From NCBI RefSeq assembly GCF_016901035.1, contig NZ_JAFEUF010000052.1, forward strand, positions 3,369 through 35,989: DNA of 32,621 nucleotides. The letters run 5' to 3'. Below, piece by piece: positions 7,384 to 13,696 of this stretch. A program made the position numbers and the translations under genes. The first letter of the stretch is position 1; each line of letters opens with the position of its first letter. The notes under the pieces were generated by a model. It saw nothing but the letters and a program-made list of their open reading frames with translations. It searched no databases and had not been told where the DNA came from. This DNA is from Streptomyces durocortorensis. GTDB lineage: Bacteria; Actinomycetota; Actinomycetes; Streptomycetales; Streptomycetaceae.

Positions 7384-8315
7384 CAGGCGGAAACCTCCGT
7401 GGAGAGTAGATCCCAGGCGAGCAGCCCCGCGCCCAGGCATCCGGCGGTGTCCCCGAGGGCCGCCGGGACGATGTGGGGCGGCTTCTGGAACGTGATGCGT
7501 TCCTCGACGGCCGCACGCAGTGGTGTGAACAAGGTTTCCCCGGCTTCGGCGAGACCGCCACCGATGATGAGCGTGCCCGGGTCGAGGAGGGTGAGCGCGG
7601 TGACGAGGCCGGCGGCGAGTGCGTCGACCGCGTTCTGCCAGACCTCGATCGCCGCCGGGTCGCCCGACTCGACGGCCTTCGCGCAGTCCGCGGCGTCCGC
7701 CCCGGGATCCCCGGAGGCGGCGGCCCAGGCCCGGGTCACCGCGGCGGCGGAGGCCAGCGTCTCCAGACAGCCGCGCTGCCCGCAGCTGCAGTCGGGTCCT
7801 TCCGGGCGGACGACGATGTGGCCGATCTCGCCCGCGTCCCCGTGGGCGCCCGCCTCGATCGTGCCCGCGATGCCGATGGCCCCGGCGATCCCGGTGCCCA
7901 GCGGGACGAACAGGAAGCGGTCCGTGCCGCGCCCGGCGCCGATCCGGCCCTCGGCGAGCCCGCCGGTGCGGACGTCGTGGCCGAGGGCGACCGGGACGGA
8001 GCCGAGCCGCTCGGCGAGCAGGGCGCGCAGCGGTACGTCGCGCCAGCCCAGGTTCGCGGCGTACACCGCGATGCCCTTGGCGGAGTCGACGATGCCGGGC
8101 ACGGCGACCCCGGCGGCGACGGCGCTCTCGCCGAGGTGCTCCTCGCCGTGGGCCCGCAGATCCGCCGCGAACGCGAGGATCGACTCGATGACCGCTTCGG
8201 CGCCGCGCTCCCGGTCGGTGGCCCGCCGCGCCTCGTGAAGGAGGGTGCCGTCGGTCCCGACCAGTGCGGCCTTCATTCCGGTGCCGCCCACATCGAGGGC
8301 GATGACATGTCTCAC
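7383..8315 (-). CDS. nagK: ROK-family N-acetylglucosamine kinase
   Basis: A 310-residue ROK sugar kinase that phosphorylates GlcNAc with ATP. It opens with the ATP-binding DVGGTGMKAALVG (residues 6-18). The ROK zinc motif is complete, with CSCGQRGCLETLAS (C-x-C-x4-C, about residues 174-187) and an upstream His in GHIVVRPEG. It also has the sugar-binding GTGIAGAIG and GHDVRTGG segments. It shares a TGATG stop/start junction with nagA, giving a nagK-nagA operon. A dre-type palindrome (8344-8359) lies 29 bp upstream of the ATG. Its cognate in S. coelicolor is the demonstrated GlcNAc kinase. Glucose kinase is another ROK activity, but linkage to nagA favours GlcNAc. Confidence 0.93.
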   Translation of the reverse strand: MRHVIALDVGGTGMKAALVGTDGTLLHEARRATDRERGAEAVIESILAFAADLRAHGEEHLGESAVAAGVAVPGIVDSAKGIAVYAANLGWRDVPLRALLAERLGSVPVALGHDVRTGGLAEGRIGAGRGTDRFLFVPLGTGIAGAIGIAGTIEAGAHGDAGEIGHIVVRPEGPDCSCGQRGCLETLASAAAVTRAWAAASGDPGADAADCAKAVESGDPAAIEVWQNAVDALAAGLVTALTLLDPGTLIIGGGLAEAGETLFTPLRAAVEERITFQKPPHIVPAALGDTAGCLGAGLLAWDLLSTEVSA

Positions 8316-8343
8316 GGGAGACAGTTTCGCCCGCCGACCCCCA

Positions 8344-8359
8344 AAAGGTCTAGTCCACT
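8344..8359. promoter_or_regulatory. dre site (DasR operator) upstream of nagK-nagA
   Basis: AAAGGTCTAGTCCACT matches the DasR element ACTGGTCTAGACCACT at 13 of 16 positions, including the GGTCTAG core. It sits 29 bp upstream of nagK, a position compatible with repression released by amino-sugar phosphates. The match is direct; binding is inferred from the known regulation of this operon. Confidence 0.85.
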
Positions 8360-8466
8360 AGCGCGGTTTGTTGCGCACCCATACAAAATGATGAACGGGT
8401 GAAGAACGGACCTTTTTATTCCGGAAGGTCACGTATGGGAACCCCGGGTCGGCGGGAATCCGGGCT

Positions 8467-8482
8467 AAAGGTCTGGACCAAG
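8467..8482. promoter_or_regulatory. Second dre-like site, upstream of the sugar-binding lipoprotein gene
   Basis: AAAGGTCTGGACCAAG carries a symmetric GGTC-TG-GACC core and matches the dre consensus at 11 of 16 positions. It lies about 240 bp upstream of the lipoprotein start. It may place that gene in the DasR regulon, or allow cooperative binding with the site at 8344. Confidence 0.5.
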
Positions 8483-8722
8483 ATACGGTCCGGGGCCTCC
8501 GACTTCCAGTACCCGCAAGCCAGTTATGGCCTCCAGGGCCCGTATACGTTGCCGAAGCGATACGCCGGTGGTGTAGACCTTCGCGTCGGCAATGGGGGAA
8601 AATCGCAGTTCATCCGGACGGTGTCCAGGACAGGGCGGCACAGCCGCGGCCGAGCGAGGCCGCCGGCCGACGCCGTGCGCACCGTCCGTGGGCAAGGCGT
8701 ACCGACGAGGATGGGCGAGGCT

Positions 8723-9988
8723 GTGCAGCGGCGCTTTTTGGGTCTGACCGCGGCGGTGGCCGCGCTGGGTATGACGGCAACGTTGTCGGCCTGCGGGGGT
8801 GATGCCGCTTCGGGCGACGTCACGCTGAAACTGGTCGCCGCGGACTACGGCACCGGTCCGGAGAACAGCTCCGAGAAATACTGGAGCGGGGTCGCCTCGG
8901 GCTTCGAGAAGGAGCACCCCGGCATCAAGGTCGATGTCACCGTCCTCTCCTGGAAGGACGTCGACCGCGAGGTCGCCGCGATGGTCAAGGACGGCAACGC
9001 CCCGGACATCGCCCAGATCGGCGCGTACGCGGACTACGCCAAGGCGGGCAAGCTCTACACCGCCGACGAGACGCTCGCGATCCGCACCGCGGCCAACTTC
9101 CTGCCCTCGCTCACCGACGCGGGCAAGGTCGACGGCACGCTGTACGGCCTGCCCTTCGTCGCCAGCACCCGGCTGCTCTTCTACAACCAGCAGCTCTTCG
9201 ACCAGGCGGGCCTGGACGCACCCGAGACCTGGGACGACATCAGCAGCGACGCCGCGGCCCTCAAGGCGAAGGGCGTCGACTACCCCTTCGCCCTGCCGCT
9301 CGGCCAGGAGGAGGCCCAGGCCGAGACCCTGATGTGGCTGCTCAGCGGGGGCGGCGGCTACACCGACGACGTCGGCTCGTACGACATCGACTCGGCCGAG
9401 AACGTCGCCACGTTCCGCTGGCTGCGGGACAACCTCGTCGGCAAGGGCCTCACCGGCCCGGTCGCGCCGGGCAAGCTGGACCGGGCGAAGGCGTTCGAGG
9501 CGTTCACCGCCGGCAAGGTCGGCATGCTCAACGGCCACCCCACCCTGATGGACGAGGCCGAGGCCAAGGGCGTCAAGGTCGGCATGGTGCCGCTGCCCGG
9601 CGCCGACGGCCCGACCAAGGGCTCCATGGGCGTCGCCGACTGGATGATGGGCTTCAAGGAGAACGGCCACCGCAAGGAGATCGGCAAGTTCCTCGACTAC
9701 GCCTACTCCGACGAGAACGTGCTGGAGTTCGCCGAGGAGTACGACCTCCTCCCGGTGACCGGCAGCGCCTCGGCCGCCATGGAGACCGACAAGAAGCACA
9801 AGAAGCTGCACGAGTTCCTGGCCGCGCTGCCCAACTCCAGCCTGCCCCCGTTCGGCAAGACGTCCTGGGCCACGGTCAGCGACGCGATCAAGAAGAACAT
9901 CGGCAGCGCGGTCGCGCCGGGCAGCAACCCCGAGAGCATCCTCGGAGGGATAGCTTCCGAGGCGACGCAGGCGGAGGCCGCCGAATAG
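8723..9988 (+). CDS. Sugar ABC transporter substrate-binding lipoprotein (orphan)
   Basis: A 421-residue extracellular solute-binding protein of family 1, the sugar type. It has a lipoprotein signal peptide: n-region QRRFLG, hydrophobic stretch, and lipobox LSAC with the modified Cys at residue 24. The mature part shows the family-1 pattern, including GVASGFEKEHPGIKVDVTVLSW, APDIAQIGAYADYAKAGKL, DGTLYGLPFVASTRLLFYN and GKVGMLNGHPTL. It should bind an oligosaccharide outside the membrane for an ABC permease, but no permease or ATPase gene is adjacent. GTG 8723 is chosen because CGAGGA lies about 11 nt upstream and it gives a standard signal peptide; ATG 8711 is possible. Position beside nagKA suggests an amino-sugar ligand, which is inference. 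Confidence 0.88.
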   Translation: MQRRFLGLTAAVAALGMTATLSACGGDAASGDVTLKLVAADYGTGPENSSEKYWSGVASGFEKEHPGIKVDVTVLSWKDVDREVAAMVKDGNAPDIAQIGAYADYAKAGKLYTADETLAIRTAANFLPSLTDAGKVDGTLYGLPFVASTRLLFYNQQLFDQAGLDAPETWDDISSDAAALKAKGVDYPFALPLGQEEAQAETLMWLLSGGGGYTDDVGSYDIDSAENVATFRWLRDNLVGKGLTGPVAPGKLDRAKAFEAFTAGKVGMLNGHPTLMDEAEAKGVKVGMVPLPGADGPTKGSMGVADWMMGFKENGHRKEIGKFLDYAYSDENVLEFAEEYDLLPVTGSASAAMETDKKHKKLHEFLAALPNSSLPPFGKTSWATVSDAIKKNIGSAVAPGSNPESILGGIASEATQAEAAE

Positions 9989-10041
9989 GAGGCCGCCGAA
10001 CAGCGGACGCGGGGCGGGCGTGCGGTGTCGGGGGTGGGCAT

Positions 10042-10047
10042 TAGGTT
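10042..10047 (+). promoter_or_regulatory. -10 element for a probable leaderless transcript (DUF3263 gene)
   Basis: TAGGTT (TAnnnT) ends 7 nt before the ATG at 10055, and there is no ribosome-binding site between. This spacing puts the transcription start at or next to the start codon, as in leaderless Streptomyces mRNAs. Confidence 0.5.
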
Positions 10048-10054
10048 GGTTGAT

Positions 10055-10348
10055 ATGACCGCCCCCGGCCCTGATCCCGACCCCGATCACCACGACGCCC
10101 CGTCCGCGCCCGTGCCCGGTGCGGACGAGCTGTCCGTACGGGACAGGGCGCTGCTGGCCCTGGAGCGGCGGTCCTGGGCGGGGCCCGGGGCGAAGGAGCG
10201 GGCGATCCGCGAGGAGCTCGGGATCTCGCCGGTCCGCTATTACCAGCTGCTGAACGCGCTGATCGAGGACGAGCGGGCGCTGCGGGTGGATCCGGTCACG
10301 GTGAACCGGCTGCGGCGGGTACGGGACGCGCGGCGCGGGCGGCGCTGA
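10055..10348 (+). CDS. DUF3263 small protein
   Basis: A 97-residue protein. A disordered Asp/Pro-rich head (about 1-30) precedes a DUF3263 domain: LSVRDRALLALERRSWAGPGAKERAIREELGISPVRYYQLLNALI (about 33-80). The GISPVRYYQLLN part resembles a helix-turn-helix recognition segment. The tail is basic (RRVRDARRGRR). This family is conserved in actinobacteria and of unknown function; DNA binding is a guess from the helix-turn-helix look. The ATG at 10055 fits a leaderless start; upstream in-frame codons to 10025 lack any signal. It follows the sugar-binding lipoprotein gene by 66 bp but seems to have its own promoter. Confidence 0.85.
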   Translation: MTAPGPDPDPDHHDAPSAPVPGADELSVRDRALLALERRSWAGPGAKERAIREELGISPVRYYQLLNALIEDERALRVDPVTVNRLRRVRDARRGRR

Positions 10349-10357
10349 GGTTCCTGC

Positions 10358-10408
10358 TCTGGGGCTCCGCCCCCGCACCCCCGCTCCTCAATCGCCGGAG
10401 GGGCTTGA
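10358..10408. repeat. Streptomyces-type dispersed intergenic element with hairpin
   Basis: The stretch starts with a GGGGC-TCC-GCCCC hairpin (10361-10373) and continues with CTCAATCGCCGGAGGGGCTT. I recognise this as a sequence found between many Streptomyces genes. It lies between the convergent DUF3263 and kinase genes and may act as a terminator. Copy number in this genome cannot be seen here. Confidence 0.6.
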
Positions 10409-10414
10409 CTTCCC

Positions 10415-11098
10415 TCAGGTGCTGGATTGGTCCAGCACCACGTCCACCGCCTCGTCCAAGCGGCCCCGTTCGGCCTCCGTCAGGTGCGGGTTCTGCTGCT
10501 GGCGGGTCCGGGCCGGCGCCAGATCGGCGGCCGACACGCCCCCGTCGTCGGCGAGTTCCGCCAGGAGCGCCGCCAGCAGCGGCCGTACGTCGGCCCCGGC
10601 CGGGAGCGCCGGGTCCAGCGCGATCCGGGCCAGGGTCAGCGCCGACATCGCCCGGTCCAGGCCGGGCGGGCCCTCCGTCGCGGTGGACCAGTCGATCACC
10701 ACCGCGCCCCCCGCCGTGAGCACCACGTTCTCCGGATGCAGGTCCAGGTGGAGCACGCAGTCCTCCGGGTTCGTCGAGACCCGGGGCGGTATCGCGTGCA
10801 GCTCGCGCAGCAGCCGGGCGAGCAGCGCCCCCGCCTCGGCCGCCCCCAGCCGCCCCGCCACCAGGGCCTCGGCCAGGGTCGGGCCGGTCAGCCGCTGGAG
10901 CACCAGGTCCGTTGGGCGGGCCCCTTCGGCGGGCGGACCGATGCGCGGCACCGGGAAGCCGAAGGCGCCGACGTAACTCATCACGGCCAGCTCCTCCGTG
11001 GTGTCGGTGCCGTCCCGGTAGCGGCGAAGGACCCAGGGGCCGTCGAGTGCGTACACGTCGGCGGTGCGTCCCGAGCCCAGAAGTTGCCCTGTGTGCAT
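10415..11098 (-). CDS. Aminoglycoside phosphotransferase-fold kinase
   Basis: A 227-residue protein of the APH/choline kinase fold. The N-terminal nucleotide loop is LLGSGRTADVYALDG (about 5-19) with LRRYR carrying a probable ATP-contacting basic residue. The catalytic loop is VLHLDLHPENVVL (HxDxxxxN, about 121-133), followed by AVVIDWSTA with the metal-binding Asp. The protein is shorter than resistance enzymes (about 260-300 residues), and nothing marks it as a resistance determinant. It most likely phosphorylates a small metabolite of unknown identity. ATG 11098 (MHTGQLLGSGR) is chosen because the upstream in-frame codons encode low-complexity sequence. It is divergent from sprC with 196 bp between. 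Confidence 0.8.
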   Translation of the reverse strand: MHTGQLLGSGRTADVYALDGPWVLRRYRDGTDTTEELAVMSYVGAFGFPVPRIGPPAEGARPTDLVLQRLTGPTLAEALVAGRLGAAEAGALLARLLRELHAIPPRVSTNPEDCVLHLDLHPENVVLTAGGAVVIDWSTATEGPPGLDRAMSALTLARIALDPALPAGADVRPLLAALLAELADDGGVSAADLAPARTRQQQNPHLTEAERGRLDEAVDVVLDQSST

Positions 11099-11294
11099 GA
11101 GGGCGAACCTACCCGGGCGCCCCGCCGAAGGGGAGACGGCTTCCCCCTCGGAGGGGGTCCGGCCCCATAACGCGGAGGGAGGGGGCGAACGGGATCTCCT
11201 GCGCCGGGTGTCACCGCCGCTACGGTTTCGGCAATTCCCTGGTCCGGACCAACCCCCGCCGGACCCGGACACCCCCTGAACCAAGGAGAGTTAC

Positions 11295-12674
11295 GTGGAG
11301 AGAACCACGCTCCGCAGACGCGCCCTCGCCGCCGGCACCGCCACGGTGGCCGTGGGTGCGCTCGCCCTCGCCGGGCTGACCGGCGTGGCGTCCGCCGACC
11401 CCGCGGGCACCACCGCCCCGCCGGTCTCCGCCGACAGCCTGTCGCCCGGACTGCTGGCCGCCATGGAACGCGACCTCGGCCTGGACGCGGACGACGCGCG
11501 CAGCCGGATAGCCGGCGAGTACCGCGCCGCGGCCGTCGCCGCGGGTCTGGAGAAGTCCCTCGGCGCCGACTTCGCCGGAGCCCGGGTCAGCGGCACGAAG
11601 GCGACCCTGACCGTCTCCACCACCGACGCCTCCCAGGCCGCCCGGATCACCGGGGCCGGGGCGAAGGCCGAGGTCGTCGCGCACAGCCTGGACCGGCTCG
11701 AAGGCGTCATGGATGCCCTCGACAAGTCCGCGCTGCGCAAGGCGCCCAAGGAGGTGCCCGTCTGGTACGTCGACGTCGAGGCCAACCGTGTCGTCGTGAA
11801 CGCCGCGAGCACCGCCGCCGGAACGGCGTTCCTCAAGGCGGCCGGGGTCGACGGCGGCCTCGTCACCGTGGCCCGCTCCGCCGAGAAGCCCCGCACCTTC
11901 GCCGACCTCCGGGGCGGCGACGCGTACTACATGAACGGCTCCGGCCGCTGCTCCATCGGCTTCTCCGTCAAGCGCGGCACCCAGAACGGCTTCGCCACCG
12001 CGGGCCACTGCGGCCGGGTCGGCACGACCACCAACGGCTTCAACCAGCAGGCCCAGGGCACCTTCCAGGGCTCCACCTTCCCCGGCCGCGACTACGCCTG
12101 GGTCGCCACCAACGCCAACTGGACCCCGCGCCCGACGGTCAACGGATACGGGCGGGGCGACGTCACCGTCGCCGGATCCACCGCGTCCGTCGTCGGCGCC
12201 TCGGTCTGCCGCTCCGGCTCCACCACCGGCTGGCACTGCGGCACCGTCCAGCAGCTCAACACCAGCGTCACCTACCCGGAGGGCACCATCTCCGGCGTGA
12301 CCCGCACCAGTGTCTGCGCGGAGCCCGGCGACTCCGGCGGCTCGTACATCTCCGGCAACCAGGCGCAGGGCGTCACCTCCGGCGGCTCGGGCAACTGCTC
12401 GTCGGGCGGTACGACGTACTTCCAGCCACTCAACCCGCTGCTCCAGGCGTACGGGCTGACCCTGGTCACCAGCGGTACGCCCACCGACCCGCCCACCACG
12501 CCGCCGACGGACCCGCCCACCGACCCGCCGGGCGGCACCTGGGCGGCCGGCACCGCGTACGCCGCCGGAGCCACGGTGACGTACGGCGGAGCCACCTACC
12601 GCTGCCTCCAGGCGCACACGGCGCAGCCCGGCTGGACCCCCGCGGCCGTCCCGGCGCTCTGGCAGCGGGTCTGA
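11295..12674 (+). CDS. sprC: Streptogrisin C-type serine protease with chitin-binding module
   Basis: A 459-residue secreted chymotrypsin-fold (S1, alpha-lytic/streptogrisin group) preproprotease. It has a signal peptide (RRRALAAGTATVAVGALALAGLTGVASA), a long propeptide to about residue 202, then the mature protease from ADLRGGDAYYMNG. The catalytic triad is His238 (TAGHCG), Asp266 (GRDYAW) and Ser347 (GDSGG). A Pro/Thr linker (TDPPTTPPTDPPTDPP) leads to a ChtBD3/CBM5-12 module (about 413-459) with YRCLQAHTAQPGWTP. This architecture and sequence closely match streptogrisin C, whose precursor is about the same length as I recall. The protease cleaves protein outside the cell, probably tethered to chitin. 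Translation starts at GTG with AAGGAG upstream. The next gene, 56 bp on, is likely co-transcribed. Confidence 0.95.
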   Translation: MERTTLRRRALAAGTATVAVGALALAGLTGVASADPAGTTAPPVSADSLSPGLLAAMERDLGLDADDARSRIAGEYRAAAVAAGLEKSLGADFAGARVSGTKATLTVSTTDASQAARITGAGAKAEVVAHSLDRLEGVMDALDKSALRKAPKEVPVWYVDVEANRVVVNAASTAAGTAFLKAAGVDGGLVTVARSAEKPRTFADLRGGDAYYMNGSGRCSIGFSVKRGTQNGFATAGHCGRVGTTTNGFNQQAQGTFQGSTFPGRDYAWVATNANWTPRPTVNGYGRGDVTVAGSTASVVGASVCRSGSTTGWHCGTVQQLNTSVTYPEGTISGVTRTSVCAEPGDSGGSYISGNQAQGVTSGGSGNCSSGGTTYFQPLNPLLQAYGLTLVTSGTPTDPPTTPPTDPPTDPPGGTWAAGTAYAAGATVTYGGATYRCLQAHTAQPGWTPAAVPALWQRV

Positions 12675-12730
12675 CCCGACCGACCCCGAATCTCTCCGCC
12701 TCCCCGCACCGAGGATTCCGAGGAACTGTC

Positions 12731-13603
12731 ATGACCCCACAAATGGACAGCCCAACCCCCCACGACCCGGACGGCTTCGACGAGACGCCGGGGGACCGGC
12801 GGCGCATCAGCCGCAAAGGTCTCCTGAAGGCCGCGCTCGTCGCGAGCGCCGCACCGCTGCTCGCCGGAGGAGGCGTCGCGCTCGCCCGCGTCGCCGCCTC
12901 CGCCGGGAACGGGCCCCTGGCCCCCACCCCGGAGTGCGACGACGGCGACGACACGACACCGCCGCAGATGGAGGGCCCGTACTTCAAGCCCAACTCCCCG
13001 CGCCGCACCAGCCTGGTGACCCCGGGCACCCCCGGCGTACCGCTCACCGTGAGCGGTTACGTCTTCGGCCGGGCCTGCCGGCCCGTCGCCGGGGCCCTGC
13101 TCGACTTCTGGCAGGCGGACACCAACGGGTCGTACGACATGGCCAGGTTCGCCTTCCGGGGACACCAACTCACGGGAGCCGACGGGTCGTTCAGCCTCAC
13201 CACCGTGGTGCCGGGTCTCTATCCGGGCCGTACGCGCCACCTCCACGTGAAGGCGCAGGCGCCCGGCGGCCGCATCCTCACCACCCAGCTCTACTTCCCG
13301 AACGAGCCGCGCAACAACACCGACGCCCTGTTCGACCCCGAGCTGCTGATGAACGTCCGCAACGTCGGGAACGGGCGTCAGGGCACCTTCGACTTCGTCC
13401 TGGACGTCGCCCAGACGCCCAAGCCGACCGATCCGCCGACCTCTCCGCCCACCGAGCCGGGGACCACCTGGGCCTCCGGCACCTCCTACCGCGCGGGTGA
13501 CCGCGTGACCTACGGCGGGGTCGCCTACCGCTGTCTGCAGGCGCACCAGGCCGTCTCCGGCTGGGAGCCGCCGCACGTCCCCGCGTTGTGGGAACGCGGG
13601 TAG
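12731..13603 (+). CDS. Secreted intradiol ring-cleavage dioxygenase with chitin-binding module
   Basis: A 290-residue protein. The N terminus has RRRISRKGLLKAALVASAAPLLAGG, a Tat-like signal (Arg-Lys rather than Arg-Arg in the SRxxLLK position). An intradiol dioxygenase domain follows, with MEGPYFKP, DFWQADTNGSYD and VPGLYPGRTRHLHVK. All four Fe(III) ligands can be assigned: Tyr135, Tyr164, His170 and His172. After a PT-rich linker (PKPTDPPTSPPTEP), a ChtBD3/CBM5-12 module (about 245-290) closes the protein. Such enzymes open catechol rings between the hydroxyls. A secreted dioxygenase with this added module is known from Streptomyces sp. SirexAA-E (SACTE_2871), proposed to act on lignin-derived aromatics. 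Its module strongly resembles that of the upstream protease. It is probably co-transcribed with sprC. Confidence 0.9.
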   Translation: MTPQMDSPTPHDPDGFDETPGDRRRISRKGLLKAALVASAAPLLAGGGVALARVAASAGNGPLAPTPECDDGDDTTPPQMEGPYFKPNSPRRTSLVTPGTPGVPLTVSGYVFGRACRPVAGALLDFWQADTNGSYDMARFAFRGHQLTGADGSFSLTTVVPGLYPGRTRHLHVKAQAPGGRILTTQLYFPNEPRNNTDALFDPELLMNVRNVGNGRQGTFDFVLDVAQTPKPTDPPTSPPTEPGTTWASGTSYRAGDRVTYGGVAYRCLQAHQAVSGWEPPHVPALWERG

Positions 13604-13696
13604 ACGACGGGAACAGCGAGCGCGTACCACCGCCCGCGCCCCGTTCACGCCGTCCGGCGCGTGAGGGGGGCGCTTCCCGTCGCCCTGTCCGGACGG

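Larger units (their letters stand above)
8316..8722. promoter_or_regulatory. Divergent intergenic region between nagK and the sugar-binding lipoprotein gene
   Basis: This 407-bp stretch has no credible gene. The plus frame stays open from 8399, but the encoded sequence shows no family features. G+C is lower than in the flanking genes. It contains two dre-like DasR operators (8344-8359 and 8467-8482), a short inverted repeat GACCTT...AAGGTC (8409-8430), and presumably both divergent promoters. Confidence 0.7.

Noticed and set aside
5416..8238. A 940-codon open frame on the plus strand opposite nagA and nagK
   Set aside because: It lies antisense to well-recognised genes, has low-complexity Ala/Arg/Gly/Asp sequence and matches no family; an effect of high G+C.
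8399..8722. N-terminal extension of the sugar-binding lipoprotein
   Set aside because: It would bury the signal peptide behind 108 residues of unrelated sequence; the region looks regulatory.
10415..11098. Antibiotic-resistance aminoglycoside phosphotransferase
   Set aside because: The fold is right, but the protein is short and lacks features specific to resistance enzymes; only the family is called.
13604..13696. Terminator between the dioxygenase and PolA-like genes
   Set aside because: A 9-bp inverted repeat (13605-13613 with 13674-13682) is about 60 bases apart, and the inner TCACG/CGTGA hairpin is imperfect; too weak to call.
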